Under the pieces are notes generated by a model that was not told the origin of the DNA, ran no database searches, and worked only from the letters and a program-made list of their open reading frames with translations. From Clostridia bacterium (GTDB taxonomy: Bacteria; Bacillota; Clostridia; Oscillospirales; CAG-272), in NCBI GenBank assembly GCA_017395715.1, contig JAFQNZ010000060.1, positions 1-6,589 on the forward strand: a DNA stretch of 6,589 bases. The letters are read 5' to 3'. The translations under genes were made by a program, and so were the position numbers. Position 1 is the stretch's first letter. Every line of letters begins with the position of its first letter. Shown piece after piece: positions 1 to 4,869 of the stretch.

Positions 1-1
1 C

Positions 2-352
2 GGTCATGCGCTTGCCGATATCTTGTTTGGCAAGGTATCACCGAGCGGTCGCTTGCCTGTGACCTTTTATCGCTCCACCGAGGATCTGCCGCCGTTTGAA
101 GATTACAGCATGGCAAACAGAACCTATAAGTTTTTTGAAGGTGAGCCTTGTTTTGCTTTTGGTCACGGTCTTGGTTATTCGCAAATTGAAGAGAAATGGC
201 TGGATGAATATACGGTTGAAGTTTGCAACAAGGGTAAGTATGATACCGACTATTCGGTGCTTCGCTTTGAATCTATTCCGCACAAAAATTTGTGTGGCTT
301 CAAATGTGTTCATCTGCAAGCGGGCGAGAAAAAGACGGTTAGATTTAAGTGA
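2..352 (+). CDS. Glycoside hydrolase family 3 (beta-glucosidase/beta-xylosidase-like), C-terminal fragment
   Basis: This is the 3' end of a gene that begins outside the window; 116 residues are visible. The family hydrolyses terminal beta-linked sugars from oligosaccharides. Seen: GHALADILFGK at fragment residues 1-11, PSGRLPVTFY at 14-23, DLPPFEDYSM then NRTYKFF, and FAFGHGLGYS. Together these are the hallmark end of the GH3 second (alpha/beta) domain. A short Fn3-like stretch follows (VEVCNKGKYDTDY, then LCGFKCVHLQAGEKKTVRF), and the protein ends at two in-frame tandem TGA codons (350-355). GH3 Fn3 tails normally continue some 30-50 residues past the 'GEKKTV.F' strand, so this tail looks short or truncated. 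The catalytic nucleophile and acid/base residues lie upstream of the window, so the substrate cannot be judged. The barstar-like gene follows 34 bp downstream without a terminator, so co-transcription is likely. Confidence 0.9.
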   Translation, partial: GHALADILFGKVSPSGRLPVTFYRSTEDLPPFEDYSMANRTYKFFEGEPCFAFGHGLGYSQIEEKWLDEYTVEVCNKGKYDTDYSVLRFESIPHKNLCGFKCVHLQAGEKKTVRFK

Positions 353-386
353 TGAAAGGCGGTACGAAGTCACTGAGGAGAACAAT

Positions 387-722
387 ATGTACGATTACAA
401 AGAAGTATATACACTTGATTTTAGAAATGTAAAGTATTACCGAGAAGTGCATGATATCATTAAAAATGAACTTGATTTTCCGGACTATTACGGATGTAAT
501 TGGGATGCTTTTTGGGATTGTATGAAAGATATGATCGTTAGCGATCCTGTTCATATTCAAATTGTCGGTCTTGAGGTGCTGCAAAAAAAAGACTATGACG
601 ATGAGATTGGGATTTTTTTGGATACACTGAAAGACTGTAAGCATTATAGAAATGACAAATATGCTGACTCAATTCTGATCGAAGTGATCGATGAAAACGG
701 GAATGTAACAGTGGTAGAGTGA
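387..722 (+). CDS. Barstar-family protein (putative ribonuclease inhibitor)
   Basis: The protein has 111 residues; Bacillus barstar has about 90. Barstar binds and blocks the secreted RNase barnase, and relatives serve as immunity proteins to RNase toxins or have unknown partners. Seen: the motif DYYGCNWDAFWDC at residues 33-45, matching the barnase-binding helix of barstar (EYYGENLDALWDC). Barstar Asp35, Trp38 and Asp39 align with Asp40, Trp43 and Asp44. Asp79 may stand in for barstar Glu76, but that alignment is loose. There is no signal peptide, so it is cytoplasmic as expected. The ATG at 387 is chosen because AGGAG (376-380) sits 6 nt upstream and the family N-terminus starts here. The same frame stays open upstream, but there it only overlaps the GH3 gene. 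About 36% G+C over 421-720, well below rsmE and lysS. A strong terminator follows. No barnase-like or toxin gene is visible nearby. Confidence 0.88.
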   Translation: MYDYKEVYTLDFRNVKYYREVHDIIKNELDFPDYYGCNWDAFWDCMKDMIVSDPVHIQIVGLEVLQKKDYDDEIGIFLDTLKDCKHYRNDKYADSILIEVIDENGNVTVVE

Positions 723-728
723 TAAGAT

Positions 729-760
729 AACCGACACTTGCGAGTGTCGGTTTCTTTTTT
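729..760 (+). terminator. Rho-independent terminator after the barstar-like gene
   Basis: A perfect 8-bp GC-rich stem, CCGACACT (731-738) with AGTGTCGG (743-750), has a 4-nt TGCG loop and extends to 10 bp with the flanking AA/TT. It is followed by TTTCTTTTTT (751-760). It begins six bases after the barstar stop codon and separates the GH3/barstar unit from rsmE. Confidence 0.93.
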
Positions 761-761
761 C

Positions 762-790
762 TTGACATTGCATACTCGCGGTGATATAAT
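762..790 (+). promoter_or_regulatory. Consensus sigma-A (sigma-70) promoter for rsmE
   Basis: The -35 TTGACA (762-767) and -10 TATAAT (785-790) both match consensus exactly, with the optimal 17-bp spacer. A TG at 782-783 adds an extended -10 element. The start of transcription is expected at about 796-798 in the A-rich stretch, leaving a leader of only about 25 nt before the rsmE ATG. The promoter starts one base after the preceding terminator's T-run ends. Confidence 0.9.
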
Positions 791-821
791 GAAAAAAATA
801 AGGTTTTACGGGGGAATGGAT

Positions 822-1553
822 ATGCCTCGCTTTTTTTTGAACAAAGAGAATCTGACAGGGAATACGGTAACGATCGTGGGGGAGGATGCTTCTCACATTG
901 CGCTCTCGCTTCGCATGGCGGTGGGCGACGCCTTGGTGCTTTGCGACAATGAGGGTTTTGACTATCATGCCGAGATCGCATCGATCAGCCGTGAAGCTGT
1001 GACGCTTACGGTGAAAGAAAAAGTGCCGTCCGAATCCGAGCCGCCCTACCGTGTGCGCCTTTATCAATGCCTGCCCAAAGGGGAAAAATTCGAAACGGTG
1101 ATTCAAAAGGCGGTGGAGTGCGGGGTACACGAGATCATCCCCGTGCAGTCTTCGCGCTGTATTGCGGTTTTGAAGGATGCGGCTGCTGAGAAGAAATTGA
1201 TAAGATTTAACCGCATTGCCGAGGAGGCCTGCAAGCAGTCGGGCAGGGGACGCCTTGTGAAGGTTTTGCCGCCCGTTTCCTACCGCGAGGCGATGCGTCA
1301 GATGGCATCCTGTGATACGGCATTTCTTTGCTACGAAAACGAAGACGGCTTGACGCTGCCCGGGTATCTTCCGAGTGATACGCCGCGCGAGATTGCCTTT
1401 TTGGTGGGACCCGAGGGTGGGCTTTCGCCTGATGAAGTGGCTCTTGCCAAAGAAATGGGTGTTATTTCGGTTTCGCTGGGCAAGCGGATTTTAAGAACCG
1501 AGACAGCAGCGCCCTTTGTGCTTGCCATTCTTGCGGGGAAATACGAGCTCTGA
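822..1553 (+). CDS. rsmE: 16S rRNA (uracil(1498)-N3)-methyltransferase RsmE
   Basis: RsmE uses S-adenosylmethionine to methylate N3 of U1498 in helix 44 of 16S rRNA, acting on assembled 30S subunits in the cytoplasm. The protein is 243 residues, the usual length. Seen: N-terminal PUA-like domain opening MPRFFL (about 1-72), then the SPOUT (trefoil-knot) methyltransferase domain with KGEKFETVIQKAVECGV (86-102), EEACKQSGR (134-142), the SAM-binding loop GPEGGLSPDE (196-205) and LGKRILRTETA (219-229). The start at 822 is preferred because MPRFF is the canonical family N-terminus and GGGGGA (810-815) lies 6 nt upstream. The ATG at 816 is in frame but overlaps that site's spacer, the ATG at 789 overlaps the -10 box, and a TTG at 738 lies in the terminator. 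It appears to be its own transcription unit; prmA and dnaJ, common neighbours elsewhere, are absent here. Confidence 0.96.
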   Translation: MPRFFLNKENLTGNTVTIVGEDASHIALSLRMAVGDALVLCDNEGFDYHAEIASISREAVTLTVKEKVPSESEPPYRVRLYQCLPKGEKFETVIQKAVECGVHEIIPVQSSRCIAVLKDAAAEKKLIRFNRIAEEACKQSGRGRLVKVLPPVSYREAMRQMASCDTAFLCYENEDGLTLPGYLPSDTPREIAFLVGPEGGLSPDEVALAKEMGVISVSLGKRILRTETAAPFVLAILAGKYEL

Positions 1554-1568
1554 TTTGTCAATATGACG

Positions 1569-1649
1569 AGTGTTTTGTGTAATATCGAAAATCTGACCGA
1601 AAACTAAACAAAAAAATTGAAAAAAATTATAAATATTTATCAAAACACT
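1569..1649. repeat. 9-bp inverted repeat flanking the region upstream of the regulator promoter
   Basis: AGTGTTTTG (1569-1577) is exactly inverted as CAAAACACT (1641-1649), with 63 bp between the arms. The right arm ends one base before the -35 hexamer at 1651. The stretch between them is very AT-rich, with A-runs at about 1610-1627. This could be a split operator or a chance match in skewed sequence; I cannot tell which. Confidence 0.35.
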
Positions 1650-1650
1650 A

Positions 1651-1679
1651 TTGAAATTGCCTAAAAAAAGTTGTATAAT
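1651..1679 (+). promoter_or_regulatory. Sigma-A type promoter for the PucR/CdaR-like regulator gene
   Basis: TTGAAA (1651-1656, four of six consensus bases including TTGA) is followed after 17 bp by a perfect TATAAT (1674-1679), in an AT-rich setting. Transcription should start around 1685-1687, giving a leader of about 65-70 nt. It is the only well-spaced promoter in the 200-bp gap after rsmE. Confidence 0.8.
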
Positions 1680-1730
1680 ACTGTTACAAAAGCCTAAAAG
1701 AAAAAGATTGTCAACAGCAATGGTACACAC

Positions 1731-1741
1731 AAAGGAAAGGA
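1731..1741 (+). promoter_or_regulatory. Ribosome binding site, ambiguous between two starts
   Basis: The sequence AAAGGAAAGGA contains two overlapping Shine-Dalgarno copies. The first (AAAGGA, 1731-1736) is 5 nt from an in-frame TTG at 1742. The second (AAAGGA, 1736-1741) is 12 nt from the ATG at 1754. Spacing favours TTG slightly; the protein N-terminus (MSNRLFQG) favours ATG. Confidence 0.6.
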
Positions 1742-1753
1742 TTGGACAGTAAC

Positions 1754-2836
1754 ATGTCAAACAGATTGTTTCAGGGAATCATCTATCAGATGAAGGATGC
1801 GGTTGACCGCGTGATCGGCGTGATCGACGACAGCGGCATTGTCATTTCGTGCAGTGAGCTCGGCCGTATCGGAGAGGCTCGCCAGGGCGTTCGCGAGGAG
1901 CTGAATTATACATCGGATGTGGTGATTATCGGGGGTTATACCTACCGTGCCTTGAATACCGCAACCAAGAGTGAATATATTGTATTTGTAGAGGGTGAGG
2001 ATAAACAGGCGGAAAAGATGTCGTTGATCCTTTCCATCGCGCTTATGAACATCAAGAACTTGTACGATGACAAGCACGACAAGAGCTCGTTTATCAAGAA
2101 CATCATTCTCGATAACATTCTTCCCGGTGATATTTATGCCAAGTCGAAGGAACTTCACCTTGCGGGCGATGTTTCGCGCATTGTCTTCCTCATCAAGTTC
2201 AACGGCAAGAACGATATCATTCCTTACGATGTGATGCAGAATATGTTCCCCGGCAAAAACAAGGATTATGTGATCACCGTGGGCGAGCATGACTCGGTTC
2301 TTGTGAAAGAAGTGCGTCCCAACTATGACATTCGTGAAATTGAAGAGATTGCTAAGGGCATTTCGGATACCATTTCGGCAGAATTCTATACCAAGGTCTC
2401 GATCGGTATCGGTTCTGTGGTGAACAACATCAAAGATCTTGCCCGTTCCTACAAGGAAGCACAGGTTGCTCTTGAAGTGGGTAAGGTATTTGATACCGAA
2501 AAGGATATCATCAGCTATGACAATCTCGGTATCGGTCGTTTGATCTATCAGTTGCCGTCTACCCTTTGCGAAATGTTCTTACAGGAAGTGTTCAAAAAAG
2601 GCCCGCTTGAGTCGCTTGACAAAGAAACCCTCATGACCATTCAGGCATTCTTTGAAAACAATCTGAACGTGTCCGAAACTTCGAGAAAGCTGTTTGTTCA
2701 CAGAAACACGCTGGTTTACCGTTTGGAAAAGATCCGCAAGCTGACAGGTCTTGACCTGCGTGAATTTGAACACGCCATCACCTTTAAGGTGGCTTTGATG
2801 GTTAAGAAGTATCTTTCCTCGAAGTCGATGAAGTAA
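1754..2836 (+). CDS. PucR/CdaR-family transcriptional regulator
   Basis: The protein has 360 residues and is probably a cytoplasmic DNA-binding regulator. Seen: at the C-terminus (about 293-353) a PucR-type helix-turn-helix, FFENNLNVSETSRKLFVHRN then TLVYRLEKIRKLTGLDL, the signature of the PucR/CdaR group. The middle (about 135-250) resembles the degenerate GGDEF-like domain of these regulators (VSIGIGSVVNNIKDLARSYKEA at 215-236 with a KEAQVALEVG helix). The N-terminal 100 residues include VIGVIDDSGIVISCSELGRIG (20-40), reminiscent of the sugar-diacid recognition domain (a 'D..G.I..S....RIG' pattern), so a small-molecule effector is plausible but unknown. A start at TTG 1742 would add four residues. 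It has its own promoter and is followed by hairpins. No catabolic operon adjoins it in this window, so its targets are not indicated; specific cdaR or pucR function should not be assumed. Confidence 0.85.
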   Translation: MSNRLFQGIIYQMKDAVDRVIGVIDDSGIVISCSELGRIGEARQGVREELNYTSDVVIIGGYTYRALNTATKSEYIVFVEGEDKQAEKMSLILSIALMNIKNLYDDKHDKSSFIKNIILDNILPGDIYAKSKELHLAGDVSRIVFLIKFNGKNDIIPYDVMQNMFPGKNKDYVITVGEHDSVLVKEVRPNYDIREIEEIAKGISDTISAEFYTKVSIGIGSVVNNIKDLARSYKEAQVALEVGKVFDTEKDIISYDNLGIGRLIYQLPSTLCEMFLQEVFKKGPLESLDKETLMTIQAFFENNLNVSETSRKLFVHRNTLVYRLEKIRKLTGLDLREFEHAITFKVALMVKKYLSSKSMK

Positions 2837-2840
2837 AAAA

Positions 2841-2879
2841 ACTTTCAACAGCCTGCAAGATTTTGCCGGCTGTTGAAGT
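2841..2879 (+). terminator. Long stem-loop after the regulator gene, possible terminator
   Basis: TTCAACAGCC (2844-2853) pairs perfectly with GGCTGTTGAA (2868-2877). Inside it GCAA (2855-2858) pairs with TTGC (2863-2866) across a one-base mismatch, giving a near-continuous 14-bp stem with a GATT loop. It lies just after the stop codon, as terminators do. On the + strand the tail (GTGTGTTTATG) is a poor U-tract. An A7 run at 2835-2841 precedes it, so the better terminator shape is actually on the - strand. Confidence 0.55.
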
Positions 2880-2890
2880 GTGTTTATGCG

Positions 2891-2908
2891 CGTTCTTTTT
2901 TGAGAACG
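2891..2908 (+). other. Second small hairpin upstream of the S41 protease gene
   Basis: CGTTCT (2891-2896) pairs with AGAACG (2903-2908), leaving a T-rich six-base loop (TTTTTG). There is no T-run after it, so it is not a classic terminator. It lies 31 bp before the protease ATG and 11 bp after the larger stem-loop. It may add to termination or affect mRNA leader structure. No convincing promoter is seen between 2837 and 2939. Confidence 0.4.
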
Positions 2909-2939
2909 AATTTCACTTTTGAAAGGCAGTTTTGCTTTT

Positions 2940-4331
2940 ATGAAACGCAAAATATCCTTTGATCTTTGGTTGATCTCGCTGATTTCGGCAATTCTCATTA
3001 CCTTTTCGGTGACGGTTTTCGTTGCTTGCTCACCGACCGAGAACGGCAATGCAGCCGATACCCAAACGCCGTCCTCTTCCGAAAAAGGCGATTCACCGTA
3101 TTATTTCGATCCCGATAAGATTCAAGAGGTGCTTGAAAAGTTTGAAAAAGAATCGGTGCTCGGTCTTGACAAAGAAACGATTACCGAAGAGCTTCTCAAA
3201 GGCTTTTTGGAGCGCTGTGGAGACGATTATGCCGAGTATATGACATCGGACGAATATGAGGATTTCAATTCCTCCTATCAGGGCGATGTTGTGGGAATCG
3301 GTGTGACGGTGCAGTATGACGAGGATGTAAACGGTGTGCGTGTGGTGGAGGTGACTCCGTCATCGCCTGCCGAAGAAGCGGGCTTTCAGCCCTATGACGT
3401 GATCATCGCGGTGAACGGCGTAAAACCGAATGCCTCCTTTACGGGCGGGGCGTTGGTGGATGCATTTGCCAACATGATTCGCGGGGAAGAGGGAACTTCT
3501 GTTTTGATCACGGTTCTGCGTGGAAACAGAGAAGTGACGCTGACAGCGACCCGACGTCGCATGGAAGTGCAGTCGGTGAAATATCAGCTTTGCGAATACC
3601 TTGGCAAAAAGGTAGCCTACATTCAGATTCGCTCCTTTGATTTTCCCACTGTGACCCAATTCAAGGATGCGATTGATTCTGCCGAACAGGACGGCGCCGA
3701 TTTTATCATTTACGATCTTCGCAACAACGGCGGCGGGCTGTTATCGTCTGTGACAACAATGCTGACCTATATTGTGGAAAACAAAACACTTCTGACCGAG
3801 ATTGTGTATCCCTCAAGGCGGCAATCGGTCACGGCAGGGCAGTATATATCAAAGCATCTCTCTGAACTCGACCCGACGAAGCCTTACCTCAAAGTGGGCA
3901 GAAGCAACATCGGTTACAACGAGGCGTATGCCGATCACAAGGTTACGATTCCGTCTGCGGTGCTTGTGAATCGATATACGGCAAGCGCTGCCGAGCTTTT
4001 CACCTCGGTACTGCGTGACTACAAGCTTGCCACGATTGTGGGAGAAACCACTTACGGCAAGGGCTGTATGCAGGTGACCTACGATTTTGATGATAATACC
4101 GCACTCAAGGTGACGGTGGCACTTTACAACCCACCTTGCGGCATTAACTACGATGTGACCACTGATGGGCCTGTTGGTATTGCACCTGATCACGAAGTGA
4201 TCTTTACCGAAGAAGAAAACAAAGCTAATCTGTATCTTTTGCCGCATGAAAATGACCGCCAGTTTGTCACGGCGTTCAATGCGCTGACAGACGGCGAAAA
4301 ACTGCCGATTCCGACAACCGAAGGCAAATAA
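2940..4331 (+). CDS. S41 family carboxyl-terminal processing peptidase (CtpA/CtpB-like), PDZ-containing
   Basis: A serine protease with a Ser-Lys dyad, expected to act outside the cytoplasmic membrane on protein C-termini; 463 residues. Seen: a basic start MKRK, a hydrophobic segment (about 9-29), a Ser/Thr-rich low-complexity stretch (31-52), a helical region with DDYAEYMTSDEYEDF (95-109), a PDZ domain (about 112-205; VVEVTPSSPAEEAGFQPYD at 135-153), then the S41 core with YDLRNNGGG (258-266). TASAAELF supplies the catalytic Ser349 and TYGKG the Lys374, 25 residues apart as in CtpA/CtpB. GIAPD lies at 413-417. Cys30, in VFVAC at the end of the hydrophobic segment, could be a lipobox (Phe at -3 is atypical), so the anchor is either lipid or a transmembrane helix. 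Start: ATG 2940, with AAAGG (2922-2926) 13 nt upstream, a rather long spacing. The natural substrate is unknown. No terminator separates it from greA 50 bp downstream. Confidence 0.93.
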   Translation: MKRKISFDLWLISLISAILITFSVTVFVACSPTENGNAADTQTPSSSEKGDSPYYFDPDKIQEVLEKFEKESVLGLDKETITEELLKGFLERCGDDYAEYMTSDEYEDFNSSYQGDVVGIGVTVQYDEDVNGVRVVEVTPSSPAEEAGFQPYDVIIAVNGVKPNASFTGGALVDAFANMIRGEEGTSVLITVLRGNREVTLTATRRRMEVQSVKYQLCEYLGKKVAYIQIRSFDFPTVTQFKDAIDSAEQDGADFIIYDLRNNGGGLLSSVTTMLTYIVENKTLLTEIVYPSRRQSVTAGQYISKHLSELDPTKPYLKVGRSNIGYNEAYADHKVTIPSAVLVNRYTASAAELFTSVLRDYKLATIVGETTYGKGCMQVTYDFDDNTALKVTVALYNPPCGINYDVTTDGPVGIAPDHEVIFTEEENKANLYLLPHENDRQFVTAFNALTDGEKLPIPTTEGK

Positions 4332-4365
4332 AAAGTTTATTAAGAAATCACATACATTTATTTTT

Positions 4366-4371
4366 AAGGAG
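4366..4371 (+). promoter_or_regulatory. Ribosome binding site of greA
   Basis: AAGGAG matches the anti-Shine-Dalgarno core and lies 10 nt before the ATG at 4382, slightly further than usual. The upstream 50-bp gap (4332-4381) is AT-rich but shows no well-spaced promoter, so greA may depend on transcription from upstream. Confidence 0.75.
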
Positions 4372-4381
4372 TATAACCGAA

Positions 4382-4855
4382 ATGTCCAACGAATTAAGAG
4401 TTACAAATGAAGGTCTTCAAAAACTGCAAGACGAACTGAAATACCTCAAAGAAGTCAAAAGACAGGAAGTGGTTGCTGCCATTGCGCTGGCGCTTTCTTA
4501 CGGTGACCTTTCCGAAAACAGCGAATATGACGAAGCCAAAGCCGAACAGGGTAAGGTAGAATCGAGAATTCACGAACACGAAGAGATCCTCAAAACCGTT
4601 ATCGATATTGATGATAGCGAAATTCAAACTGACGTGGTTAACATCGGTGCTATCGTGACTGTTTTCAACAAGACCGCAGGCAGAGAGATCGAATACACCA
4701 TCGTGGGTGCAACCGAGGCGAACCCCTTGAAGGGCAAAATCTCCGACCGCTCCCCCATCGGTAAAGCCATTATGGGCAAAAAGACCGGCGACACCGTAGA
4801 AGTGGAAACCCCTGCCGGTGTGATCACGGTTGACATTCTCAACATCAGAAAATAA
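4382..4855 (+). CDS. greA: Transcription elongation factor GreA
   Basis: GreA enters the secondary channel of RNA polymerase and stimulates cleavage of backtracked transcripts, freeing stalled complexes. The protein is 157 residues, the normal length. Seen: an N-terminal coiled-coil (about 8-75) whose tip carries GDLSENSEYDEAKAEQ (41-56), with the acidic pair Asp42 and Glu45 equivalent to E. coli Asp41 and Glu44 that position the catalytic metal. The C-terminal FKBP-like domain (about 82-157) contains YTIVGATEANPLKGKISDRS (105-124) and SPIGKAIMGKKTGDTVEVETP (124-144). Residue 38, just before the tip, is Leu where E. coli GreA has Arg37; I believe such variants occur in other Clostridia but cannot check. 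greA-lysS is a recurrent Firmicutes gene pair, and the 14-bp gap here without a terminator supports one operon. Confidence 0.97.
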   Translation: MSNELRVTNEGLQKLQDELKYLKEVKRQEVVAAIALALSYGDLSENSEYDEAKAEQGKVESRIHEHEEILKTVIDIDDSEIQTDVVNIGAIVTVFNKTAGREIEYTIVGATEANPLKGKISDRSPIGKAIMGKKTGDTVEVETPAGVITVDILNIRK

Positions 4856-4869
4856 AGGATGCAAAAAAG

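Noticed and set aside
96..386. Upstream in-frame extension of the barstar-like gene, starting inside the GH3 gene
   Set aside because: The extra residues are an out-of-frame reading of the GH3 coding sequence, and a good ribosome site and family-matching N-terminus support the ATG at 387. The last stretch is kept only as a possible frameshift remnant.
738..821. N-terminal extension of RsmE from the TTG at 738 or ATG at 789
   Set aside because: These starts lie in the terminator or overlap the -10 box, upstream of the expected transcription start, and RsmE proteins begin at MPRFF.
1617..1640. A second candidate promoter (TTGAAA at 1617) before the regulator gene
   Set aside because: No -10-like hexamer lies 16-18 bp downstream; the nearby TATAAA at about 1629 is much too close.
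1757..2290. 177-codon - strand open frame within the regulator gene
   Set aside because: It is antisense to a well-supported PucR/CdaR-like protein, with no domain resemblance or ribosome site.
4332..4381. Possible promoter in the AT-rich gap before greA
   Set aside because: A TACATT-like -10 can be drawn at 4353-4358, but the position 17 bp upstream is AAAAAG-like with no -35 resemblance.
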